Shown: positions 14,775-20,726 of the stretch, in pieces
Layout of the letters: every line of letters begins with the position of its first letter
Numbering within the stretch: the first letter of the stretch is position 1
Assembly (NCBI GenBank): GCA_958352885.1
Contig: CATWQI010000017.1
Location: 1-20,726 of the forward strand
Direction of reading: 5' to 3'
DNA: 20,726 bases
Source: an uncultured Duncaniella sp.
GTDB lineage: Bacteria > Bacteroidota > Bacteroidia > Bacteroidales > Muribaculaceae
The notes under the pieces: model-generated
The model's input: only the letters and a program-made list of their open reading frames with translations
The model's database searches: none
Told to the model about the DNA's origin: nothing
Made by a program: the position numbers and the translations under genes

Positions 14775-15725
14775 ATGCAGTTATCAGGAAAACAGGTGTG
14801 GATGTCGAGTCGCGACTATATCATGATAGTCCTCGCATCGCTTTTGTACGGTTTCGGGTTCTCGGCTTTTATCCTTCCGGAAAAGGTCGTGATTGGAGGT
14901 GTGACCGGTTTGGGTACTATAGTGTACTTCCTTACGAAGAATCCGTACTCAATCGGTATCACTCAGTATGCCATCAACCTTGTGCTATTGGCGGTGGCAT
15001 GGAAGGTAGTGGGTAAGCCGTTCGTGCTGAAGACTATATTCGGCGCCACTGCGATTTCGCTTGTGGTGACATTTATGCCGGCCTTGTTTCATGGAGCCTT
15101 GGTCCCCGATCAGCCCTTTATGAATGTGTGTATCGGCGGTATAATTTCAGGTATAGCTTTGGGCATTGTATTCACGCATAATGGTAGCACTGGCGGGACT
15201 GATATAGTAGCAGCGATTGTGGCGCGTAAAACCAATATGACGGTCGGACGTACGATGCTCTACGTCGATTTTGCCATAATTTCATCATCTTATCTGTTCT
15301 TCCATGAAATTTCAAGAGTTGTCTACGGTTTCGTGGTGCTTTTTATCACTACATATATGGTGGATCTGTTGATTAATACCAACCGCCAGGCTGTGCAGTT
15401 TATCATCATATCGAAGCACTGGCGCAAGATTGCGACTGCCGTCAACAATCATGCGCGTCGTGGGGTGACGGTAATTGATGGTATGGGATGGTATACTAAG
15501 CAACCAATGAAGGTACTCCTTGTGGTGTGCCGTAAGTCAGAGTCTGTCACGATATTCCGTATTGTCAAGAGCATCGATGCCAATGCGTTCATAACCCAGG
15601 GGAATGTGAATGGCGTTTACGGACAAGGTTTTGACCAACTTAAGTTGAAGAATGATGCTAAGCTTAATGAAAAGCTTAGCGGTGACATTGATGACGAGCC
15701 GGTTGGAGAGATTGCCAAAGAGTGA
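14775..15725 (+). CDS. YitT-family integral membrane protein (with DUF2179 C-terminal domain)
   Basis: The 316-aa protein has about five or six TM helices in the first 210 residues, including YGFGFSAFILPEKVVIGGVT and the conserved HNGSTGGTDIVAAIV signature (GSTGGTD). The C-terminal soluble part (about 215-295) matches DUF2179 (RRGVTVIDGMGWYTKQPMKV, then VVCRKSESVTIFRIVKSIDA). An acidic tail follows. The family is widespread but its transport or sensing role is not settled. The gene stands alone between its own promoter and a terminator at 15734-15771. Confidence 0.9.
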   Translation: MQLSGKQVWMSSRDYIMIVLASLLYGFGFSAFILPEKVVIGGVTGLGTIVYFLTKNPYSIGITQYAINLVLLAVAWKVVGKPFVLKTIFGATAISLVVTFMPALFHGALVPDQPFMNVCIGGIISGIALGIVFTHNGSTGGTDIVAAIVARKTNMTVGRTMLYVDFAIISSSYLFFHEISRVVYGFVVLFITTYMVDLLINTNRQAVQFIIISKHWRKIATAVNNHARRGVTVIDGMGWYTKQPMKVLLVVCRKSESVTIFRIVKSIDANAFITQGNVNGVYGQGFDQLKLKNDAKLNEKLSGDIDDEPVGEIAKE

Positions 15726-15733
15726 TGAAAGGG

Positions 15734-15771
15734 AAAATTAACTAATATGTCCGGTATTTGTTAATTTTTTT
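15734..15771 (+). terminator. Intrinsic terminator of the YitT-family gene
   Basis: AAAATTAAC (15734-15742) pairs with GTTAATTTT (15760-15768), extended inside by AATA/TATT across a one-base mismatch, with a 7-nt loop. The T-run reaches 15771. The T-run itself contains the -33 element of the next promoter. Confidence 0.75.
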
Positions 15772-15799
15772 GGATATATGTAAAAAAGTAGTAACTTTG
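15769..15799 (+). promoter_or_regulatory. Full consensus promoter with no protein gene behind it
   Basis: TTTG (15769-15772), then exactly 19 bp, then TAACTTTG (15792-15799): the same architecture as the rplM promoter. The inferred start is about 15803, at the base of a stable hairpin. The next gene is on the other strand, so this promoter should drive a non-coding transcript. Confidence 0.75.
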
Positions 15800-15802
15800 T
15801 GG

Positions 15803-16011
15803 CGAATAGAAATATTCGCATCCCTATAACCCCTGCTTTATCTTATCTAATGATTTTGTTTATGGATATTTGGATTGTCTATGATTCACTTATTTTTTAG
15901 AAAGTCCGTTGATGGACAAGTAAAAGAATAGATTCCGGAGATAAGTCCGGTATTTAAAAGAGAAATGTCCGATGCTTCAATGCGTCGGACATTTCTCTTT
16001 TGATCTTTTTT
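15803..16011 (+). ncRNA. Candidate orphan structured small RNA, about 209 nt
   Basis: The unit runs from the consensus promoter to a 17-bp terminator and contains no convincing protein gene. Visible structure: a 5' hairpin GCGAATA-GAAA-TATTCGC (15802-15819, GNRA tetraloop); a U-rich single-stranded stretch; an arm with GTCC-GTTGAT-GGAC (15904-15917) that an outer TTATTTTTT/AAAGAATAG pairing can extend; CCGGA-GATAAG-TCCGG (15935-15950); and the terminator hairpin. A 16-codon ORF (15850-15900) lies in the U-rich part. The shape does not resemble RNase P RNA, tmRNA, SRP RNA or the rod-like 6S RNA as I know them. It could be a trans-acting small RNA. A 3'UTR origin is unlikely given the yitT terminator just upstream. 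Confidence 0.6.
15956..16011. terminator. Strong bidirectional terminator between the small RNA and serine palmitoyltransferase
   Basis: A perfect 17-bp stem (15956-15972 with 15985-16001) surrounds a 12-nt loop. On the plus strand a six-T run (16006-16011) follows. On the minus strand the stem itself ends in TTTT, and it lies 26 bp beyond the stop at 16027, so it can serve both directions. Confidence 0.88.
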
Positions 16012-16026
16012 GTCGGTCGTGCCGAA

Positions 16027-17220
16027 TTAGGGTTGTGGTATAATATCGTATTTTCGGAATATCTTTGAAATCGTTTCAAGCGCTCGATCGACTTGCTCCA
16101 TGGTGTGGGTTGCCATAAGGCTGAAACGTATTAATGTGTCGTGGGGGGCAACTGCCGGTGACACCACGGGGTTTACAAAGATACCTTCGTCAAGTAGGTC
16201 GCGGGTGATAGCGAAAGTCTTGAAGTCGTCTCGGATAAACAACGGGATAATCGGAGTTGAGGTGTTGCCGATTTCAAAACCGAGAGAGCGGAATCCGTCA
16301 AGTGCGTGATTGGTGAGCTTCCACAAGTTCTCCTGGCGTTCGGGCTCTTTCTCCATGATGTCGATAGCGGCAAGCGCAGCTGCTGTCGATGCGGGTGTAA
16401 TGCTTGCGGTGAAGATATATGAACGCGAATGGTGGCGTAGGAAGTTGGTTATTTCCTTGTTGGTGGCGATAAAGCCGCCAAGCGATGCGAATGATTTGGA
16501 GAATGTGCCCATGATAAGGTCTACATCGTCTGCTACTCCATAATGATGGCAGACGCCACGACCGCCAGGGCCAAATACGCCGATGCCGTGCGCTTCGTCG
16601 ATCATGATGCTGGCATCGTACTTTTTCGCAAGTTCAACCATCTTTTTGACATCTGCGACATCTCCTTCCATGGAGAATACACTATCGCTGACAATGAGTT
16701 TTACCTTGTCGGGAGCGCATTTCTGGAGCTGCTTCTCCAGTGACTCCATATCGTTGTGCTTATATTTGAGCTGTTGGCTGAAGGAGAGGCGGCGTCCCTC
16801 GATGATTGAGGCATGATCCTGCTCATCCCAGAGGATATAGTCTTCTCGCCCGGTCAGTGACGACACGACTCCGAGGTTGACTTCAAACCCTGTGGAGTAA
16901 ATCATCACATCCTCTTTACCGATATATTCAGCCAGTCTGGCTTCAAGCTTCTTGTGGAGATCAAGAGTGCCGTTAAGGAAAGGGGAGCCGGCGCATCCTG
17001 TGCCGTATTTCTTGGTAGCTTCAATAGCTGCTTCTTTGATGCGGGGGTCGTTTACAAGACCTGTGTAGCAGTTGGAGCCAAACATCAACACCTTTTTCCC
17101 GTCGATAATTACCTCGGGATCCTGCTCGCTTGAAATGGCGCGGAAGTAAGGGTACACTCCGGCTGCCTTTGCCTGCTGGGGTGCGGTGTACTGAGCTAAT
17201 TTCTGTTGTAATAAATTCAT
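16027..17220 (-). CDS. spt: Serine palmitoyltransferase (PLP-dependent, sphingolipid synthesis)
   Basis: The 397-aa alpha-oxoamine synthase family enzyme condenses L-serine with an acyl thioester to 3-ketosphinganine, the first step of bacterial sphingolipid synthesis. PLP-binding features: Lys242 in GTFSKSFASLGGF (Schiff base), Asp208-Glu-Ala-His211 (IMIDEAHGIGVFG) and His136 (DEQDHASII). Closely Bacteroides-SPT-like stretches include GVYPYFRAI, VLMFGSNCYTGL and RRLSFSQQLKYKHNDM, which favour SPT over glycine C-acetyltransferase (kbl) or AONS (bioF), from the same fold. It is divergent from a PlsC-like acyltransferase gene and shares the strong terminator at 15956-16001. Confidence 0.88.
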   Translation of the reverse strand: MNLLQQKLAQYTAPQQAKAAGVYPYFRAISSEQDPEVIIDGKKVLMFGSNCYTGLVNDPRIKEAAIEATKKYGTGCAGSPFLNGTLDLHKKLEARLAEYIGKEDVMIYSTGFEVNLGVVSSLTGREDYILWDEQDHASIIEGRRLSFSQQLKYKHNDMESLEKQLQKCAPDKVKLIVSDSVFSMEGDVADVKKMVELAKKYDASIMIDEAHGIGVFGPGGRGVCHHYGVADDVDLIMGTFSKSFASLGGFIATNKEITNFLRHHSRSYIFTASITPASTAAALAAIDIMEKEPERQENLWKLTNHALDGFRSLGFEIGNTSTPIIPLFIRDDFKTFAITRDLLDEGIFVNPVVSPAVAPHDTLIRFSLMATHTMEQVDRALETISKIFRKYDIIPQP

Positions 17221-17273
17221 AATTGTCTTAAAAACAATGACTGCCTTAAAATAATCTTTCCGATTGCAGGGTG

Positions 17274-17281
17274 CAAATTTA
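17274..17281 (-). promoter_or_regulatory. -7 box (TAAATTTG) of the serine palmitoyltransferase gene
   Basis: The minus strand reads TAAATTTGCACC, a match to TAnnTTTG, with an inferred start near 17270 and a leader of about 50 nt. No TTTG is found 19-20 bp upstream, so activator input or a weak basal level is possible. Confidence 0.5.
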
Positions 17282-17418
17282 GGTAATTTATTTCACACTT
17301 TTATACAGAATGTGTTGTTTTTTAATGTTAATTATACAAAACGGGGCTGTTTTTGTGTGAATTTGTCGTATTTTGGGCTATTTAACTCCCATTCGCTCAG
17401 AATACGCATCTTTTTTGC

Positions 17419-17426
17419 TAATTTTG
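17419..17426 (+). promoter_or_regulatory. -7 box (TAATTTTG) of the acyltransferase/sigma-54 activator unit
   Basis: TAATTTTGCAAC matches TAnnTTTG. The inferred start near 17430 leaves a leader of about 44 nt. The -33 position has no exact TTTG (nearest TTCG, at a spacing that is too long). Confidence 0.5.
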
Positions 17427-17473
17427 CAACTTGTAAAAAATAATGGTAAAATTAATATAGTAATCATAAATAC

Positions 17474-18334
17474 ATGATGGACGGAAAGTCGACAAAAACT
17501 TCTCAGGAGGTGAAACGTACAGTTCTCGACTATGATGATATAGTAAAGATGGCTCCTTTTTTCAAAGGGAAAAAGAAACTTGTGAATTTCCTGATGAAGC
17601 TCCTTGCTATTGATAAGGTGAACTGGATACATGACCATAATTTTGACACTCCGGGTCCGCAGTTTTGCCGCGGGCTGCTGGAGGATTTGGACATAAAGCT
17701 TAGGATTGACAATGAGGAGGTGCTTGATAATCTCCCGGAAGGTGCGTTTATTACTGTTAGTAACCATCCTTTTGGTGCGCTTGATGGTATCACGCTGATT
17801 GATATCATTGGCAGCCGTCGGCCTGAGTTTAAGGTGATGGTCAATATGATTCTTAATTATATTGTTGCTATGCGCCCCAATTTCATTGCAGTTGACCAGG
17901 CTGCCAGCGATGACCCTGCCAAAAAGGCGGTTTCCATGCAAGGGATCAAGGAGGCTATAAGTCAGGTTCGCAAGGGTTATCCGGTCGGATTTTTCCCGGC
18001 AGGTGCTGTCTCGAATTACAACAAACATTTGCGCTTTGAAGATAGGGAGTGGCGCCCATCGATAATAAGGCTTATTCAGCAGCTTAAAGTGCCGGTGATA
18101 CCTATCTTCTTCCATGGATATAATAGCTGGTGGTTCCGTTTTCTCGGCATAGTCAGCTGGCAGTTGCGTACTCTCCGTCTGCCGGGTGAAGTGTTTAGGC
18201 GCAAAGGCGATACAATGCACATATCGGTCGGAGACCCTATTTCTGTTGAAGAAATCAAAGCTCATAGCGGCTCGGTGGAGGAGCTCGGGGCTTATCTCAA
18301 GGCTAAAACCTACGAATTAAGGAAGATTAAATAA
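17474..18334 (+). CDS. PlsC-like lysophospholipid/lipid acyltransferase
   Basis: The 286-aa protein has the LPLAT catalytic block as NHPFGALDG (Asn97, His98, Asp104). This is an HX5D spacing rather than the classical HX4D, typical of the hemolysin/OlsA-like subgroup. Block III is GFFPAGAVS (about 172-180) in place of FPEGTRS, and block IV is VPVIPIFFHGYNSWW. It should transfer an acyl chain from acyl-ACP or acyl-CoA to a lipid hydroxyl at the inner face of the membrane. GlsA-like glycine-lipid O-acylation is a possibility, but no GlsB/OlsB N-acyltransferase lies next to it. Its divergence from spt suggests a role in sphingolipid or related lipids (inference). The start is the first of two adjacent ATGs. 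Confidence 0.82.
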   Translation: MMDGKSTKTSQEVKRTVLDYDDIVKMAPFFKGKKKLVNFLMKLLAIDKVNWIHDHNFDTPGPQFCRGLLEDLDIKLRIDNEEVLDNLPEGAFITVSNHPFGALDGITLIDIIGSRRPEFKVMVNMILNYIVAMRPNFIAVDQAASDDPAKKAVSMQGIKEAISQVRKGYPVGFFPAGAVSNYNKHLRFEDREWRPSIIRLIQQLKVPVIPIFFHGYNSWWFRFLGIVSWQLRTLRLPGEVFRRKGDTMHISVGDPISVEEIKAHSGSVEELGAYLKAKTYELRKIK

Positions 18335-18363
18335 ATAGGATTAGAATATAAAATGTTTGGTTG

Positions 18364-19584
18364 ATGGAACTTAGTCTTCATGATTATCCGCAGGAGGTGC
18401 TTCAAGCTAAGCAGCGTTTCGGCATAGTCGGTAATTCACCTGGGCTTCTTGCCGCCATCCAGCGGGCTGTGCAGGTTGCACCTATTGATTTGTCGGTGCT
18501 TATCACCGGTGAGAGTGGTACGGGAAAAGAGTTTTTCCCGAAAATAATTCATGGGTTTTCCTCACGCAAGCATTCCAAGTATATAGCCGTAAATTGCGGC
18601 GCTATACCGGAGGGGACTATTGACTCTGAGCTCTTTGGGCATGAGAAAGGGTCGTTTACGGGTGCGGTTTCTTCCAGGAAAGGATACTTTGAGGAAGCTG
18701 ATGGCGGCACTATATTCCTTGATGAGGTGGCGGAGCTCCCTCTGACCACACAGGCGCGCTTGCTACGTGTGCTGGAGAGCGGTGAATTCATCAAGGTTGG
18801 CTCGTCGACGGTTCAGCGTTCTAATGTCCGTATCGTTGCTGCTACTAATGTCGATATGGCAAAGGCTGTAGCTGAGGGTCGTTTCCGGGAAGATTTGTAC
18901 TATCGGCTTTCCACGGTGTCGATACACATACCTCCGTTGCGTGACAGAGGTAATGATATTGCTTTGCTGGCCCGCAAGTTTGCGGCAGATTTTGCTGAGC
19001 GTTACGCTATGCCGTCCATAACATTCGATGATTCGGCGAAGGCGTTGCTTCTTCATTACCGCTGGCCGGGCAATGTGCGTCAGCTTAAAAACGTAGTGGA
19101 GCAGGTGGCGCTTTTCGATGCCGGTAATGAGGTGGATTCTGTGACGCTTGAGCCGTATATACCGCAGGCTGCCATGAGTTATGCTCCGGCAATTGCCTCC
19201 GGGGAGACGGCGCATATCTATGCTGATGAGCGTGATGCGCTTTTCGGTATGATATTCCGTCTTCAGAAGCAAATAGAGATGCTTAATGCGCGTATTGATG
19301 CGGTTGGCGGGGTAGGGGAGACCGAGGTTCCTGCTATGGTCCGTTCGGTCGAGACTGTCGAGCCATCTGAGGAGACCACACGTTCTATTGTGAAATTCCA
19401 GCCGTTTGCATCTCCGATAGTCGCCCGTCCGGCGGTGGCGCCGACAACGCTTGAGGAGACTGAGAAAGAAACCATACGGCGGTCTTTGGAGCGCAACGGT
19501 GGACGCAGAAAAGCAGCCGCCCGGGAATTAAACATTTCCGAGCGGACTCTGTATCGAAAGATTAAGGAATACGGAATAGAGTGA
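18364..19584 (+). CDS. Sigma-54-dependent activator (AAA+ enhancer-binding protein) without receiver domain
   Basis: The 406-aa protein starts at the ATG at 18364, after a TTG. The AAA+ domain begins almost at once: Walker A GESGTGKE (49-56), the sigma-54 contact loop as GSFTGA (96-101, a common variant of GAFTGA), Walker B GGTIFLDEV (114-122) and the WPGNVRQLKN block (234-243). After about residue 265 comes a predicted coiled coil (about 285-313) and a low-complexity Ala/Pro/Val-rich linker. The C-terminus is a Fis-type helix-turn-helix (about 365-405, RKAAARELNISERTLYRKI). With no N-terminal sensing domain, control must come from partner proteins or expression level. It follows the acyltransferase gene by 29 bp and is probably co-transcribed with it. 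Confidence 0.92.
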   Translation: MELSLHDYPQEVLQAKQRFGIVGNSPGLLAAIQRAVQVAPIDLSVLITGESGTGKEFFPKIIHGFSSRKHSKYIAVNCGAIPEGTIDSELFGHEKGSFTGAVSSRKGYFEEADGGTIFLDEVAELPLTTQARLLRVLESGEFIKVGSSTVQRSNVRIVAATNVDMAKAVAEGRFREDLYYRLSTVSIHIPPLRDRGNDIALLARKFAADFAERYAMPSITFDDSAKALLLHYRWPGNVRQLKNVVEQVALFDAGNEVDSVTLEPYIPQAAMSYAPAIASGETAHIYADERDALFGMIFRLQKQIEMLNARIDAVGGVGETEVPAMVRSVETVEPSEETTRSIVKFQPFASPIVARPAVAPTTLEETEKETIRRSLERNGGRRKAAARELNISERTLYRKIKEYGIE

Positions 19585-19591
19585 TGCTTGA

Positions 19592-20476
19592 TTATTGTTC
19601 CTGAATGCGGATTACCCGTATGCCGGATATGTTGCGGTTCTTGCGTAGATATTCGTCGAGCGGGAGTTTGTCGATTATTACTTTACCTTCTTTGGACGAT
19701 GCGTGCATCAGATGCGCACCGTCCTTTTCAATTATTATTATGCCCATGTGGCTGACGTCGAGCCCGTCTGTTTTGGTGGTCAGAGCCACAATGTCACCTT
19801 CTTTAAGTATTTTAGTGCCGTTTTTGCCCATTAGCGTTGTGCTTTTTATGTAGGGGTAACGGTGTGAACGGTAGCCCACCTCCATGTTTTTGATTCGTTC
19901 GTATTGCGTGGAGTCTTTTAGTGCAGGGTAGCTGTCGCGGTGACGTGACATGTAGTCTATGGTTTTTACTTGGTATGATGATTGCGTCAGTCGGTCTGTC
20001 ACGTCTTTTAGTAGTCCGTTGTGGGAATTTGTCACAATCCAGTCGCTTATGTAGTGTAGACGGGATGCGTACCCGTCCACCTTTCCCTGCCTGTAACGCA
20101 TTCTTTCAAGATTGTGGAGGAAGTCCTGCCATGAATTTCGTCTTTCCTCGATGGTTATTGCCATTGCGGCCACGACATCAATGTAGGTGGTGCAGTCAAA
20201 TTCGTCTACGTTTATTGTCAGCATTTCCGGTGAGCCTTCAAGCGTACCCGCAACATATGGGGCGCCGAGAAATTCTTTGCCGATGAATGCGACTATCTCA
20301 TTAGGCGATTTCGCTTGTAGCTCGGAAGCGGAAATGAGTATATTCGTGATTTTTGTCGTGTCGTTTGCTTCATTGTGCCAACGGACCTCTGACGGTAATA
20401 TTGCGTTAGCATGCTGTACTGACAGCGCTGTGATGCCGGTGAGAAGGATGTTTCTTATGATAGAACGCTTTTCCAT
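19592..20476 (-). CDS. Exported DUF1460 (N-acetylmuramoyl-L-alanine amidase-like) protein
   Basis: The 294-aa protein has a signal peptide (about 1-25, ending QHANA). The mature part matches DUF1460, a papain/NlpC-P60-related fold: FLGAPYVAGTLEG, then VDEFDCTTYIDVVAAM with probable catalytic Cys95, and GLDVSHMGIII with probable His243, followed by HLMHASSKEGKV. It should act on peptidoglycan-derived amide or peptide bonds in the periplasm, though substrates in this family are only partly known. It is convergent with the sigma-54 activator gene with only 7 bp between stops, and has its own consensus promoter. Confidence 0.87.
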   Translation of the reverse strand: MEKRSIIRNILLTGITALSVQHANAILPSEVRWHNEANDTTKITNILISASELQAKSPNEIVAFIGKEFLGAPYVAGTLEGSPEMLTINVDEFDCTTYIDVVAAMAITIEERRNSWQDFLHNLERMRYRQGKVDGYASRLHYISDWIVTNSHNGLLKDVTDRLTQSSYQVKTIDYMSRHRDSYPALKDSTQYERIKNMEVGYRSHRYPYIKSTTLMGKNGTKILKEGDIVALTTKTDGLDVSHMGIIIIEKDGAHLMHASSKEGKVIIDKLPLDEYLRKNRNISGIRVIRIQEQ

Positions 20477-20501
20477 TATTGTATTCTGAATAAATTTACC
20501 C

Positions 20502-20532
20502 CAAAATTACAGAAAAGTTTTCGTAACGCAAA
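20502..20532 (-). promoter_or_regulatory. Consensus promoter of the DUF1460 gene
   Basis: On the minus strand TTTG (20532-20529) is followed after 19 bp by TAATTTTG (20509-20502). The inferred start near 20498 gives a leader of about 22 nt to the ATG at 20476. Confidence 0.8.
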
Positions 20533-20549
20533 ATTCCCGGGTTCTGTCT

Positions 20550-20569
20550 CCTTATATTATATAATAAGG
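20550..20569. repeat. Inverted repeat CCTTAT-N8-ATAAGG
   Basis: A 20-bp AT-rich inverted repeat with perfect 6-bp arms and a near-palindromic centre lies just upstream of the DUF1460 -33 box, at about -52 to -71. It could be a regulator site, or only a cruciform-prone AT sequence. The rest of 20570-20640 shows nothing I can name. Confidence 0.3.
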
Positions 20570-20659
20570 TGAAAATACGGTTTTGGGGGCGAGAGGAAGG
20601 GTCGAAGAGTGATTGTTCACGGCGAAAGTGTTAAATAAATGTTAAAACAGTATATAAAA

Positions 20660-20691
20660 TTTGGAGGGTAACATAAAAGTGCCTACCTTTG
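20660..20691 (+). promoter_or_regulatory. Consensus promoter for a gene beyond the right edge
   Basis: TTTG (20660-20663) and TACCTTTG (20684-20691) are separated by 20 bp. The inferred start is near 20695. The visible leader ends with a GC-rich hairpin GCCTC-GGCG-GAGGC (20711-20724), unlike the AT-rich surroundings. The downstream gene is outside the window. Confidence 0.75.
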
Positions 20692-20726
20692 CACTCGCTT
20701 TAAGGAAATAGCCTCGGCGGAGGCGC

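Noticed and set aside
15803..16011. 6S RNA, SRP RNA or tmRNA for the orphan transcript
   Set aside because: No long rod with central bubble, no SRP-like GGAAG loop motif, and no tRNA-like ends with a tag frame were visible. A formal covariance search would still be needed.
16027..17220. Assignment as glycine C-acetyltransferase (kbl) or AONS (bioF)
   Set aside because: These share the fold and the active-site lysine. The long stretches resembling Bacteroides serine palmitoyltransferase and the absence of tdh or biotin genes nearby favour SPT.
17378..18265. 295-aa open frame on the minus strand
   Set aside because: It lies antisense to the acyltransferase, which has clear catalytic motifs and a promoter. 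The minus frame has no recognisable domain and is a shadow.
18763..19272. 169-aa minus-strand frame
   Set aside because: Antisense to the AAA+ domain of the sigma-54 activator; composition is that of a reverse-strand shadow.
1..20726. CRISPR array, IS element, prophage or tRNA genes
   Set aside because: No regular spacer-repeat array, transposase or integrase reading frame, or cloverleaf with matching arms was seen.

Overview
The window looks like chromosomal DNA from a member of the Bacteroidales, plausibly a Muribaculaceae-type gut bacterium (the family-level guess is inference). Evidence: repeated promoters of the Bacteroidetes form TTTG-N19/20-TAnnTTTG; start codons without Shine-Dalgarno sequences; a bacterial serine palmitoyltransferase; an outer-membrane beta-barrel receptor with a CarboxypepD_reg-like N-terminus; and the rplM-rpsI-rpsB-tsf block. 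I see no insertion sequence, integrase, CRISPR array, tRNA or rRNA.

Layout. 1-187: the last codons of a + strand gene and a terminator. 188-5020: a surface-sensing locus. A small exported repeat protein and a 777-aa outer-membrane protein form a minus-strand operon, divergent from an RprX/RprY-like histidine kinase/response regulator pair. Three copies of GTCTTAGTT lie between two promoters that both lack a -33 box. 5074-8080: regulators and small membrane or exported proteins of unknown role: a PAS/LuxR-type regulator, a Crp/Fnr-like regulator, two tiny two-helix membrane proteins and a Cys-rich exported protein. 8310-9230: ribonuclease Z. 9497-11375: a LytS/LytTR-type two-component operon. 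11561-14413: the ribosomal operon rplM-rpsI-rpsB-tsf, with a consensus promoter, a GTG start and a roughly 107-nt leader. 14775-15725: a YitT-family membrane protein. 15736-16011: the yitT terminator, then a full consensus promoter, about 200 nt of structured non-coding sequence and a strong terminator; this is the best candidate for an undescribed element (an orphan small RNA). 16027-17220: serine palmitoyltransferase (sphingolipid synthesis), divergent from a PlsC-like acyltransferase that is probably co-transcribed with a sigma-54 activator lacking a receiver domain. 19592-20476: an exported DUF1460 amidase-like protein. The right edge holds a consensus promoter and short hairpin for a gene beyond the window.

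How the genes may work together (inference): the kinase/regulator pair probably controls both itself and the divergent envelope operon; the spt/acyltransferase pair suggests a membrane-lipid locus; the ribosomal block is housekeeping. All promoter and terminator calls come from reading the sequence by eye; none has been scored computationally.
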